The notes below the pieces were generated by a model. It was not told the origin of the DNA and did no database searches. It saw nothing but the letters and a program-made list of their open reading frames with translations. From Microbulbifer pacificus (GTDB lineage Bacteria; Pseudomonadota; Gammaproteobacteria; Pseudomonadales; Cellvibrionaceae): a stretch of DNA of 64,000 nucleotides. Positions 36,370-46,200 of the stretch are shown here, piece after piece. The stretch is taken from the NCBI RefSeq assembly GCF_033723955.1, contig NZ_CP137555.1, forward strand, positions 62,001 to 126,000. The letters are read 5' to 3'. Every line of letters starts with the position of its first letter. The first letter of the stretch is position 1. A program made the translations under genes and the position numbers.

Positions 36370-36966
36370 ATGGAACACGCATTAGAAAAACAAGCCCAAT
36401 TCAAGCATATGGAAGAGGGCACCCAGGAAGACTGGAGCATTATTGCCGAAGCCTTCGGGCCCTTCGCCAAGGAGCTGCCCGAACGCATCATGGCCCATTT
36501 GAACCTGCTGAGCGGCGACTACGGCGGTTTCCCGGTTGATCGCCTGACCCACTGCCTGCAGACCGCGACCCTGGCCTATCGCGACGGCAAGGACGAGGAG
36601 TATGTGGTATGTGCGTTGCTGCACGATATTGGCGACACCCTTGGCAGCTACAACCATGCCGATGTCGCCGCCGTGCTGCTGGAGCCGTTTGTCAGTGATG
36701 AGAACCACTGGATGATCAAGCACCACGCCATTTTCCAGGGTTATTATTTCTTCGAGTACCTGGGCATGGACCGCAACCTGCGCGACCAGTTCAAGGATCA
36801 CCCGCACTACGCCCGGACACTGGAGTTCATCGAAAAGTACGATGCACCGGCGTTTGATGCGGAAGGCGAAGTTCTGCCACTGGAATTCTTTGCCCCCATG
36901 TTGCGCCGTGTATTTGCGCAGCCTCGGAAGTCTCTGTACAAAAAGGCGATGGAAGCCACCGCCTGA
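36370..36966 (+). CDS. HD-domain protein, PhnZ-like mixed-valent diiron oxygenase candidate
   Basis: The 198-residue protein has an HD fold whose residues look more like the PhnZ/TmpB oxygenases than like phosphohydrolases. His61 lies in LTHCLQTA, 24 residues before the HD pair His85-Asp86 (CALLHDIGD), the same spacing as in PhnZ. His96 (YNHADVA), His118/His119 (MIKHHAIFQGYYF) and Asp158 (EKYDAPAFD) follow, and the tail LPLEFFAPMLRRVF fits the closing helix of that family. PhnZ oxidises a phosphonate intermediate with O2 and two irons. The substrate here is unknown, and the pairing with a class II aldolase suggests a short catabolic route. An alternative is a plain HD phosphohydrolase. Confidence 0.75.
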   Translation: MEHALEKQAQFKHMEEGTQEDWSIIAEAFGPFAKELPERIMAHLNLLSGDYGGFPVDRLTHCLQTATLAYRDGKDEEYVVCALLHDIGDTLGSYNHADVAAVLLEPFVSDENHWMIKHHAIFQGYYFFEYLGMDRNLRDQFKDHPHYARTLEFIEKYDAPAFDAEGEVLPLEFFAPMLRRVFAQPRKSLYKKAMEATA

Positions 36967-37240
36967 TCTGGCATTACCCACAGTGCGCTCCGGCATTTGC
37001 CGGAGTCACGCGCCACCGCTCCACACTACCTTTTCAATCCTCTCAACCCAGGATACTCGTCTCATTTCAGAGGACATCCCGGGCGCCTAATCATTGCCCA
37101 CCAAACCCCGTTGCCGAACCACGCGACAATTGGCCGTTTGCCGAGGGGCAGGGCAGAGGTGTTGTCTATCGCCCTTGCTACCATTCCATATAGGCCACGA
37201 CGGGAACTGGCCCAATTTCTATTGTTTATGGAGGCGGAGC
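36967..37240 (+). other. Intergenic stretch with a GC-rich hairpin after the HD gene
   Basis: No gene is supported in these 274 bases. CTCCGGC-ATTT-GCCGGAG at 36988-37005 is a perfect 7-bp stem soon after the HD-gene stop and may end that transcript, although no T-run follows. The rest should hold the promoter of the small gene at 37241, but I see no clear hexamers. Confidence 0.4.
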
Positions 37241-37699
37241 GTGCAAGTCGAGACGTTGAAAGATGTGCTGGAGTGGACCGAACAATTTCACAGGAACTTG
37301 TCCGATTGCCTGCATGAATGCGCGGGAAAAAACGAAAGCGAGCGCGCCAGGCTGTTGCTCGATTATCTGGCAAAGCATGAGAACAAACTCTCGGGATTGG
37401 TTTCCGAATTCGAGGTTGGCGCGGAAACGAAAGCACTGAATACATGGTGCTATGACTATATGGAGAAGCATCCAATTCTGCACAGCGCGCACTGCGATGC
37501 GCCTTTCCAGAAGCTGAATGCAGAAGAAATCATGGATGTGATTACCGATCAGCACGAACAGGTTATCGACCTCTATCGCTATCTCCACGCCAGAGCAGAT
37601 ACCGAATCTATAAGGGAACTGATGGGCAACCTGAAATCACTGGAAGAACAGGAAGCCATGTTGATGAACCAGGCAGCGAATCGGCTACAGGATTTGTAG
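37241..37699 (+). CDS. Hypothetical helical protein, 152 aa
   Basis: I do not recognise this family. The GTG at 37241 is chosen because GGAGGCGGAG lies just before it and the sequence from there (VETLKDVLEWTEQFHRNLSDCLHECAG) looks like real protein, whereas the extension to 37094 does not. The protein appears to be all helix, with repeated His and Glu placed in helices (TEQFHRNLSDCLHE, DYLAKHENKL, DQHEQVIDLYRYLHAR, LKSLEEQEAMLMNQAA). This resembles four-helix bundles of the ferritin/hemerythrin kind, but no metal-binding signature is clear. There is no signal peptide or membrane helix. It is a single gene between the aldolase-HD pair and ompW. Confidence 0.7.
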   Translation: MQVETLKDVLEWTEQFHRNLSDCLHECAGKNESERARLLLDYLAKHENKLSGLVSEFEVGAETKALNTWCYDYMEKHPILHSAHCDAPFQKLNAEEIMDVITDQHEQVIDLYRYLHARADTESIRELMGNLKSLEEQEAMLMNQAANRLQDL

Positions 37700-37839
37700 T
37701 TGATATATGGAAAAGCAAAAAAGGCGTCTAAATCACACGAATGTTCTATTTTGGCACGTAAATTTAGATGCATTTCCTATGTACGTGAAAAGGCTGGATT
37801 ACACTTTTTATTCCACAGGTATACAAGGAGTTACCTTAG

Positions 37840-38634
37840 ATGAAACGGCTACTTAAATTCTCACCTATCCTGGCCCCCCTGGCCCTCGCATTTTCCAGCA
37901 CGGCATCCGCCGACTTCCTTGGCTTAACCGGTCCACAGGACTTTATAGTCCGTGTTGGTGGGACTTATATGTCGCCACGGCAGGACCAGGTTAGCTTTGT
38001 CGACGATAGCTTCCAGTTCTTTGATTCGTTCCGCACCACTGTTGATCCAGATACTAATTGGGGCTGGAACATCAACGTTGAATGGAAACCCATCGAACAC
38101 TTCGGTATTGAACTCGGTTATATCGATGGCGACACGCATAGCGGCGGTAATGCTGACGGCTATTTTCCTCTGATTACCGAGGACATCGTATTTGGTGATG
38201 TAACCGGTGATATTGCGCGTTTTGATGCAGACGTCAGCACCGCGAGCCTGAAATTCTACCCCCTGGATGATACCTGCATGGTTCAACCCTATGTTGGTGG
38301 TGGTATCAGCTATACCGACTTCAGTGCCAATCGCTTTCGTGGTTCGTTACGCGATGACCTCGCTGAATTCGGTTTGCGGGGTACCTTCGATATGGGTTAC
38401 TCCTGGGGCTATACCTGGCAGGCGGGCATCGACTTCAATTTTGGTCGCGACAGCTCCTGGCTGGTAAATGTTGCAGCGATTTACGCGCGTTCGGTAACGG
38501 ATATGCGCATAGGGATATTTGACGATGTTCCGCCACCGGTCGATGTAGAACCGGTTATCGAGTCCTACTCCGGGGACTACATCTACGACCCCTGGATGTT
38601 CAATCTGTCAGTAGGCTACAAGTTCTCCTTCTGA
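37840..38634 (+). CDS. ompW: OmpW-family outer membrane protein
   Basis: This is a 264-residue precursor with a clear signal peptide (MKRLLKFSPILAPLALAFSS, cleaved after TASA at residue 24) and an AAGGAG ribosome site nine bases before the ATG. The mature part starts with QDFIVRVGGTYMSP, contains alternating strands and the VQPYVGGGISYTDF segment, and ends in LSVGYKFSF with a terminal Phe for BAM recognition. OmpW forms a narrow eight-stranded barrel thought to let small hydrophobic molecules diffuse sideways into the membrane. In several bacteria it responds to oxygen, osmolarity or redox stress. It is monocistronic, with its own terminator. Confidence 0.9.
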   Translation: MKRLLKFSPILAPLALAFSSTASADFLGLTGPQDFIVRVGGTYMSPRQDQVSFVDDSFQFFDSFRTTVDPDTNWGWNINVEWKPIEHFGIELGYIDGDTHSGGNADGYFPLITEDIVFGDVTGDIARFDADVSTASLKFYPLDDTCMVQPYVGGGISYTDFSANRFRGSLRDDLAEFGLRGTFDMGYSWGYTWQAGIDFNFGRDSSWLVNVAAIYARSVTDMRIGIFDDVPPPVDVEPVIESYSGDYIYDPWMFNLSVGYKFSF

Positions 38635-38658
38635 CCTTCTCGATTCGGCAGATTAAAT

Positions 38659-38685
38659 TGGGCGCTTCGGCGCCCATTTTTATTG
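38659..38685 (+). terminator. Rho-independent terminator of ompW
   Basis: TGGGCGC-TTCG-GCGCCCA is a perfect 7-bp GC-rich stem closed by the stable UUCG tetraloop, followed by TTTTTATT. It lies 25 bases after the ompW stop. This is a textbook intrinsic terminator. Confidence 0.93.
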
Positions 38686-39052
38686 GGATGCTGGTCAATA
38701 TTGAGGCCGCGCGCACCGTTGATCTAACCGGCGGGGGCTAGTCACACACAGTGGAGCAGGGGGCCCATACAGAAAATTGGTCATTAGCCTCCGCAACTCT
38801 CTGATCTCGGCGAATCGCCATCCTCCAGCACACATACCATTGCACACACTCAGTAACGGGATGAGTGGATACGTTGTAGAGATAAACAACGTGGCGCTGA
38901 ATTCCCAGTCACCACCGAGATGATATATTGGACAGCTGCACGGTGATCAACCTGTTGCCAGCCTTCAGGGCGGCAACAAGTACACGGAAACGGTATATCC
39001 GTCTGCACAAGACTGTGCAAAACACTCGAAATAACACAATCCGGAGAATGAA
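38686..39052 (+). other. 367-base gap between ompW terminator and the M3 peptidase gene
   Basis: No coding region is supported here. The only structure I see is a hairpin at 38953-38978: 7-bp perfect outer arms TGTTGCC/GGCAACA with an inner CCT-TC-AGG stem. It lies about 75 bases before the next ATG and could be a leader structure or part of a small RNA. The promoter of the peptidase gene should be in this gap, and the start has a GGAG site at its right end. Confidence 0.35.
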
Positions 39053-41242
39053 ATGCGGAAATCCCTGCTTGCGGTGGCCATTTTGGCTGTTGCTGCCTGT
39101 TCTGAGGCGCCTGATTCAGACGCCAAGAAGTCTGTGATGGCAACTGAAGTAGAAAACGCACAGGTAGCTGGCGACGTAACCGCGCCGGTAGCGCAAGATA
39201 ATCCCTTGCTGCAGCCGAGCGCTCTGCAGTACCAGGCACCGGATTTCAATCAAATAAAGGACAGCCACTTCGAGCCGGCCTTCGAGCAGGGAATGAGCGA
39301 GCACCTGCGCGAAATCCAGGCGATTATCGACAACCCGGAACCGGCCAGCTTCAACAACACTATTGTGGCCATGGAGCAGGCGGGCTCTCTGCTTACGCGA
39401 GTATCGCGTATCTTTTTCAATCTCGTCGGTAGTGACAGCAACGAAGAACGCCGGGCACTGCAAAGTAAACTGGCCCCAATGCTGGCGGCACACTCCGACA
39501 GTATTTACCTAAATGCCGATCTGTTTGCGCGGGTGGAAGCGCTATACAAGCAGCGTGTTACCCATGAAATGGATGCTGAATCCACGCGCCTGCTGGAAGA
39601 GTACTACGATAAATTCGTCAAGGCAGGTGCCAAGCTCAACGCAGAGCAAAAAGTGACTCTGCGTGCACTTAACGAAGAGCACTCAAAGCTCACCACGGAA
39701 TTCAGCCAGAACCTGCTGAAACTCAGTAAAGCCATTGCCGTGGTTGTTGAAGACAAGAGCGAGCTGGAAGGTCTTTCTGACAGCGAGATTAAAGCCGCTG
39801 CGGAAGCCGCAGCAGACGCCGGTCACGAAGGCAAATATCTCATCAGCATCACCAATACCACGCGCCAGCCCGTGCTCACTTCCTTGAAGAACCGCGAACT
39901 GCGCCAGCGCATCTGGGAAGCCTCTGCTTACCGCGGCACATCCGGCGAACTCGACAACCGGCCTCTGGTCAAGCGTATGGCACAGATCCGTGCACAAAAA
40001 GCCGATCTGCTGGGCTACGAAAACTGGGCCGAGTACCAGTTGACCAGCACCATGGCGAAAAAGCCGGAAAACGTATTCAGCATGCTGAACTCCATGGTGC
40101 CGGCAGTGGTGAGCAACACCAAGGCAGAGCAGGCCGATATTCAGGCCATGGTTGCGCAGGAAGGTGGTGATTTTGACGTGCAGGCCTGGGACTGGGCTTA
40201 CTACGCGGAAAAGGTGCGCCAGGCAAAATACGATCTGAACGAAAGCGAAGTGCGTGAGTATTTCGAGTTCAATCGGGTGCTGCACGATGGCCTGTTCTAC
40301 ACCATGAACCGTTTGTTCGGCATTCGCTTTGAGCCGCGTCCAGATCTGCCGGTTTACCACCCGGACGTGCAGGCCTTCGAACTGTTTGATCACGACGGCA
40401 AGAGCCTCGCGATTTTCTATGCAGATTACTTCGCGCGCGAAGGCAAGCGTGGCGGCGCCTGGATGAGTTCCTTTGTGGGTCAGTCAGGCCTGCTTGAGCA
40501 GAAGCCGGTTGTGGTGAATGTAATGAACATTCCCAAAGGCCCCGAAGGCGAGCCGACCCTAGTCAGCTTTGACAACGTCACAACCATGTTCCACGAATTG
40601 GGACATGGCCTGCACGGAATGTTCTCCAACGTCCGTTACCCGAGTCTTGCCGGTACCAGCGTATCCCGCGACTTTGTCGAGTTTCCGTCTACCTTCCAGG
40701 AAGACTGGGCGAGCAATCCGGAAGTACTGGCCAATTACGCTTACCACTACAAAACAGGTAAGGCCATTCCTGCCGAACTGCTGGAAAAAGTACTGAAGGC
40801 CAAGAACTTCAATATGGGCTTCGATACCCTGGAGTATATGTCCGCTGCACTGCTGGACATGGAATGGCACTCGCTGCCGGCCGATGCACCGCAACAGGAT
40901 GTAGAAAAGTTTGAAGCCGACGCACTGGCAAAACACGGCGTCGACCTGGCGGCAGTACCGCCGCGCTACAAGTCGACCTTTTTTGCACACTCCATGGGCG
41001 GCGGCTACTCGGCCGGTTACTACGCCTATATGTGGAGCGAGATCCTGGCCGCCGACGCCTTTGCCTATTTGGGTGAACGCGGCGGCTTGAACCGGAAAAA
41101 CGGTGATTGGTATCGCAAGAATATCCTGGAAGTGGGTAACTCCCGCGCACCTATGGAGTCCTTCGTGAAATTCCGTGGCCAGGAGCCAACCACCGAAGCT
41201 CTGTTGATCCGCCGCGGACTCAAGCAAAAAGAAGAGGGCTAA
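39053..41242 (+). CDS. M3-family metallopeptidase (dipeptidyl carboxypeptidase type), lipoprotein
   Basis: The 729-residue enzyme is an M3 (thimet oligopeptidase/Dcp) zinc peptidase. The zinc motif HELGH gives His514, Glu515 and His518, and FVEFPSTFQEDW about 25 residues later supplies the third ligand. The N-terminus is a lipoprotein signal with lipobox VAAC (Cys16) followed by Ser and Glu, so the product should be anchored to the outer membrane, facing the periplasm. E. coli Dcp is soluble; lipid-anchored M3 enzymes occur in marine Gammaproteobacteria and Xanthomonads. It removes dipeptides from peptide C-termini and probably serves peptide nutrition. A GGAG site precedes the ATG. Confidence 0.92.
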   Translation: MRKSLLAVAILAVAACSEAPDSDAKKSVMATEVENAQVAGDVTAPVAQDNPLLQPSALQYQAPDFNQIKDSHFEPAFEQGMSEHLREIQAIIDNPEPASFNNTIVAMEQAGSLLTRVSRIFFNLVGSDSNEERRALQSKLAPMLAAHSDSIYLNADLFARVEALYKQRVTHEMDAESTRLLEEYYDKFVKAGAKLNAEQKVTLRALNEEHSKLTTEFSQNLLKLSKAIAVVVEDKSELEGLSDSEIKAAAEAAADAGHEGKYLISITNTTRQPVLTSLKNRELRQRIWEASAYRGTSGELDNRPLVKRMAQIRAQKADLLGYENWAEYQLTSTMAKKPENVFSMLNSMVPAVVSNTKAEQADIQAMVAQEGGDFDVQAWDWAYYAEKVRQAKYDLNESEVREYFEFNRVLHDGLFYTMNRLFGIRFEPRPDLPVYHPDVQAFELFDHDGKSLAIFYADYFAREGKRGGAWMSSFVGQSGLLEQKPVVVNVMNIPKGPEGEPTLVSFDNVTTMFHELGHGLHGMFSNVRYPSLAGTSVSRDFVEFPSTFQEDWASNPEVLANYAYHYKTGKAIPAELLEKVLKAKNFNMGFDTLEYMSAALLDMEWHSLPADAPQQDVEKFEADALAKHGVDLAAVPPRYKSTFFAHSMGGGYSAGYYAYMWSEILAADAFAYLGERGGLNRKNGDWYRKNILEVGNSRAPMESFVKFRGQEPTTEALLIRRGLKQKEEG

Positions 41243-41459
41243 AGACTGGTAACGAGCGGCACACGGATGTGCGGCTTACCGGGGCGCTAGAACAGGCATT
41301 GCGGAGTTCTGGGCAGAATCAGCGCAAGCAGCTTATGGCAGAGAGTTGAGGCAGTATTGCCACCTCTCACTATGTCCAATACTGTTTAGTGTTCGACATT
41401 ACCTATTAAGAGCGGCTAGTATGGCTTTCTTGTGAATTTCCAGGCTCAGGCGCTCAGAT

Positions 41460-42728
41460 ATGGCTATCCCGAAACCCGTTCCGCTGTATCCAACTTACGC
41501 TGAACTCAAAGGCTTCAAGCCGATTAACCCGGACCAGACCTTTTTCAACGACCATCGCGAGCTCAAGCAATTTCTGCAATCCGGCGAATCCTGGTGGATG
41601 CCGCACTGGCTCTGGGGCCAGGAATTCCTGAGCTATATCGGCCGCAATAAATCCGAACACACATTTACCCGCTTTAGAAATGAAACCGAGCGCTTTCTGC
41701 TGTGGGTGTTCCTGGTCAAGGCTACGCCGATGGATCGTTTGCGCAAGGCGGATATTCTCGAATACGCGGATTTCTGCTGGCAACCACCGGTGGACTGGAT
41801 TTGCCTGGCAAACCACGAAAAGTTCCTGCTCAACAACGGCTGCTTTGTACAGAACCCGGCCTGGGCGCCGTTTCGCCTGAAGTTGCCAAAAAATCGCCAG
41901 CCGCTGGAATCCGAAGCGGACAGGAAAAAATATCGACCGTCACAGCAGACACTGACCGCCACGTTTACCGGCATCATTGCGTTCTACAAGTATCTGATGA
42001 ACGAGGAATACCTGTACGGCAATCCTGCGCAGATCGCCAAGACCGATTGCCGGCATTTCATCAAGGACGCGCAGGTCAAGGAAATTCGCCGCCTGACCGA
42101 AGCCCAGTGGCACTATGTGTTCAATGTGGCCGCCAGCATGGCGGATGAAGATCCAATTTACGAGCGCAGCCTGTTCGTTATTTGTGCACTGAAAACACTG
42201 TTTTTGCGTATTTCCGAGCTGTCGGAACGCACCAACTGGACCCCGGTGATGAGCCATTTCTGGCAGGATTTCGACAGTAACTGGTGGCTCAAGGTATTCG
42301 GAAAAGGGCGCAAACTAAGGGATATCACCGTGCCTCCCAGTTTTATTCCGTATCTCAAGCGTTACCGTCATTACCGCGGGTTGAGTCCCCTACCCGCGGT
42401 CGGTGAAAACCACCCTATCGTGGAAAAAATCCGCGGTCAGGGCGGCATGACCGCACGCCAGCTGACCCGCATTGTGCAACAGGTGTTTGATCGCGCTTAT
42501 GACGACATGCGTCAGGCTGAGGGTGAAGACAATGCGCGCAAACTGCGCGAAGCCTCAACCCACTGGCTGCGTCACACCGGTGCCAGTATGGAGGTGGAAC
42601 GCGGGCGCGCCCTCAAGGACCTGTCGGAAGATCTGGGGCATTCCAGCATGGCGACGACCGACACGGTGTACGTGCAGACCGAAAATAGGATTCGCGCGCA
42701 AAGCGGTAAGGGGCGCGATGTTGAGTAA
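41460..42728 (+). CDS. Tyrosine recombinase / site-specific integrase (second, unrelated)
   Basis: This 422-residue tyrosine recombinase is of a different subfamily from the one at 31.8 kb. After an N-terminal region with many aromatic residues (FLQSGESWWMPHWLWGQEFL), the core-binding domain lies around residues 60-180. The catalytic residues appear as the Arg region FLRISELSERTNW (near 245), a Lys in FGKGRKLRD, HWLRHTGAS near residue 368 (His-x-x-Arg) and the nucleophile Tyr in TTDTVYVQTENR near 404. Proteins like this are found as lone chromosomal genes in many Gammaproteobacteria. No attachment duplication, tRNA or phage gene is seen beside it. Its start at 41460 has only a weak ribosome site. 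Confidence 0.85.
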   Translation: MAIPKPVPLYPTYAELKGFKPINPDQTFFNDHRELKQFLQSGESWWMPHWLWGQEFLSYIGRNKSEHTFTRFRNETERFLLWVFLVKATPMDRLRKADILEYADFCWQPPVDWICLANHEKFLLNNGCFVQNPAWAPFRLKLPKNRQPLESEADRKKYRPSQQTLTATFTGIIAFYKYLMNEEYLYGNPAQIAKTDCRHFIKDAQVKEIRRLTEAQWHYVFNVAASMADEDPIYERSLFVICALKTLFLRISELSERTNWTPVMSHFWQDFDSNWWLKVFGKGRKLRDITVPPSFIPYLKRYRHYRGLSPLPAVGENHPIVEKIRGQGGMTARQLTRIVQQVFDRAYDDMRQAEGEDNARKLREASTHWLRHTGASMEVERGRALKDLSEDLGHSSMATTDTVYVQTENRIRAQSGKGRDVE

Positions 42729-42896
42729 ATCCGGACGCAACAGCGTCTTAAATATCGTCCAGTAAAGGGATTACCGCCATTCCCATATGAACCCGTAAAA
42801 CTGTCGCGAAACTCGCACTATCTGGCGGTCGATTCTCTTCGGTATCGGCCGCCCTTCGATTAGCATGCGCCGCTCATTTTACGGGGGGAACAGAAC

Positions 42897-43232
42897 ATGT
42901 CTATCGGACAGAAAATCTACCAGTTGATTGAACAGTTTGCGATTGAACCCACGTGCTGGAAACAATTCACCAGTGCGTTCAAAAATGTGCTGGTGGACCA
43001 GGGCACAGCAGATGACCTGGCCCACAAAATGGCAACCATTGCCTTTGACGCATTGCGCCTGCACGCAGGAAACGATTACCACCTCGGCATGGTGGAGGTC
43101 ATCGCCCTGCATCCTGAATTCGAGCAAACGATGTATCAGGATATCGCGGCTACCAGTGCCATGCACAAGTACATGACATTCTGTATGCACCTCGACAACA
43201 TGCAATCCGTATCCGGATCGACACGGCAGTGA
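42897..43232 (+). CDS. Hypothetical protein, 111 aa
   Basis: I do not recognise this protein. It starts with a strong GGGGGA ribosome site nine bases upstream of the ATG, so it is probably real. It is soluble, with mixed helices (GQKIYQLIEQFAIEP, VDQGTADDLAHKMATIAFDAL) and several Met and His residues (GMVEVIALHPEFEQTMYQD, AMHKYMTFCMHLDNM). No signal peptide or known motif is evident. It lies between the recombinase and the convergent metal-pump operon, and nothing in the context gives a role. Confidence 0.6.
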   Translation: MSIGQKIYQLIEQFAIEPTCWKQFTSAFKNVLVDQGTADDLAHKMATIAFDALRLHAGNDYHLGMVEVIALHPEFEQTMYQDIAATSAMHKYMTFCMHLDNMQSVSGSTRQ

Positions 43233-43270
43233 TCACATGAGAAAAACAACCGCAAAGGACGAAAAATCGA

Positions 43271-46200
43271 TTATGGAGTGACAGGCTCCTGCCATGCAGC
43301 CGCAGCATTCGCACTGCGGCTGTGCGCCAGGCGATAGAGTGCCGGTAGCACCAGCAGGGTTAACAGCGTCGATGAAATTATCCCGCCTACGACCACGGTT
43401 GCCAGCGGCCGCTGTACCTCGGAACCGATTCCGGTATTGAGGGCCATGGGCACGAAACCCAGGGATGCCACCAGCGCGGTCGTGAGTACCGGGCGCAAGC
43501 GAATCTGGGCACCTTCAATAATCGCCTGGTCCAGATCGTATCCGTGCCAGCGGAGATCGCGGAAGAAAGCCACCATCACCAGCCCATTGAGGATGGCGAT
43601 ACCGGACAGTGCAATAAAGCCGACCGCGGCCGAAATAGAAAACGGAATATCCCGCAACATCAGCGACAAGATGCCACCGGTCAGTGCCAGCGGTATGCCA
43701 CTGAAAATCACTACCGCATCGCGCAATGACCCCAGCGCAAGTAACAACAGCCCCATGATCAAGGCCAGGGTCAGCGGTACTACCATGGCGAGACGGTGTG
43801 TGGCCGAGCGCAGAGACTGATACGTCCCGCCATATTCCAGCCAGTAGCCAGGGGGTATATCCACATTGCTCACGGCTTTCTGAACATCACCCACAAAACT
43901 GCCGAGATCCCGCCCCCGCACATTCGCCGTGACCACCAGCCGGCGCTTGCCGTTTTCGCGATAAACCTGATTGATACTTTGCAGCAACTTGAGTTCGGCG
44001 ACTTCGTCGAGCGGCACATAATTCCCGTCGGCCCGATATACGGGTAACCTCGCGAGTCCTTGCAAGTCTTTGCGCTGGTGGTCCGCCAACCGCACAACGA
44101 TATCGACCCTGCGATCGCCCTCGTAGAACTGCCCCGCTACCGCGCCTTTCATCGCCGTGGCCAGCTGCTGTTGTACCCGATCGACATCAAGCCCGTATTG
44201 GGTCAGCGCTGTGCGATCCGGTACCACGGTGAGCATGGGCAGGCCGGTAATTTGCTCCACATGAATATCGGCAATGCCATCGATGTTGGCGATGGCCTTT
44301 TCTATGGACGTACCGAGCGCTGTCAGCTGCTCAAAGTCATCGCCGAATACCTTTATTGCCAGCTCCGAGCGCACACCGGCCAGTAGTTCATTGAAGCGCA
44401 TCTGGATTGGCTGCAGGAATTCGTAGCGGTTACCCGGAATCGGTTCGACCAGCGCCGCCAGTTCCTCAACCAGCTGCACCTTGGGTTTGTGGGGGTCCGG
44501 CCACTGCTCACGGGGTTTCATGATGATGAAATTGTCGGCCACACTGGGGGGAACCGCGTCCGTTGCCACTTCCGCGGTGCCAAGTTTGGCGAAAACGCGT
44601 TCCACCTCCGGCAGATCCTTGATGCGGGACTCCAGCGATTCCTGCAATGCAACGGCCTGTTCGAGCGATGTGCCTGGAATACGCAGCGCATGCATCGCGA
44701 TATCCCCTTCATCCAGATTGGGCACAAATTCACTGCCAAGCCTGGTGGCGGCAACACCAAACAGCACTACCAGCAACCCTGCCCCGGCAACCACGAACAG
44801 CCTCTGGCGGATGGCGAATTCCAGTATCGGACGGTATAGCCTGCGCATCCGGTCCAGTACCAGATGATTCTTTTCCACCACAGGCTTGCGAAAGAGCAGC
44901 GCGATACAGGCGGGCACAAAGGTAATGGATAGCAGCATCGCGGAAAGCAGAGCCATCACCACGGTGGTCGCCATCGGGTGAAACATTTTGCCCTCAACGC
45001 CTGACAGGGCAAATATCGGCAGATATACCGCCGTGATGATAAACACACCGAACATCGCCGGGCGAACTACCTCCCGCGTAGCCAGGAAGACGATTTCCAG
45101 CCGCTGTTTCAATCCGGTTTGGCTGCCACCTTCCGATGCCTCACCCAGCCGGCGCAGGCAGTTTTCCACGATGATAATCGCCCCATCCACCAGCAGCCCA
45201 AAATCCAGCGCGCCGAGACTCATCAGGTTGGCACTGACGCCGGACTGCACCATACCGGTAACCGTCATCAGCATGGCGATCGGAATGACCAGTGCCGTCA
45301 AAATTGCGGCGCGCACGTTACCCAATAACAAGAACAGGATGACGATGACCAGCGTCGCCCCTTCCAGCAAATTGGTGCGCACCGTATTCAGTGTTTTGTC
45401 CACCAGGCCCGTTCGATCGTAAACCGCAGTGACGGTGATTCCCGGCGGCAAACTCGGCTTGATCGCCTCCAGCTTTTCACCTACAGCGTGCGCTACGGTG
45501 CGGCTGTTTTCCCCGATCAGCATAAACACCGTACTCATGACCACTTCGCGCCCGTTCTGGGTGGCGGCACCGGTGCGCATTTCCCGCCCTTCCCCAACGT
45601 GCGCGACGTCCCCTAGGCGTACCGGTACACCGCCTACTTCAGCAACCAGAAAATCAGTGATGGCATCCAGTGTCTCGACCTGACCGGGTACGCGCATCAT
45701 CCACTGCACGCCGTTGTATTCGATGAATCCAATACCGCGGTTTTCGTTATTGGATTGCACCGACCTGATCAGGTCCTCCGGTGTGAGTCCGAGGGCCAGC
45801 AATCTGTCCGGTTCTATGGACACAAGGATTTCGCGTTTGTAGCCGCCAATGGGATTGACTTCGATCACCCCGGGCACCCGCAGCAATTGTGGGCGGATGA
45901 TCCAGTCGTGGACAGTGCGCAGATCCGTGGTGGTAATGGGGCTTCCGTCCTGTTTCACGGAACCGGGCTCCGCATCCACGGTAAACATGAAAATTTCCCC
46001 GAGTCCGGTGGAGATCGGGCCCAGTTCCGGCTCCAGACCATCGGGCAAATTGCTGCGTGCGGCAGCTAGCCGCTCGTTTACCAACTGGCGGGCAAAGTAA
46101 ATATCCGTGTTGTCCTGGAAGATAATGGTGACCTGCGACAGGCCGTAACGGGACAGTGAGCGGGTATAGGCGAGCCTGGGCAGCCCGGCCATCGCGCTCT

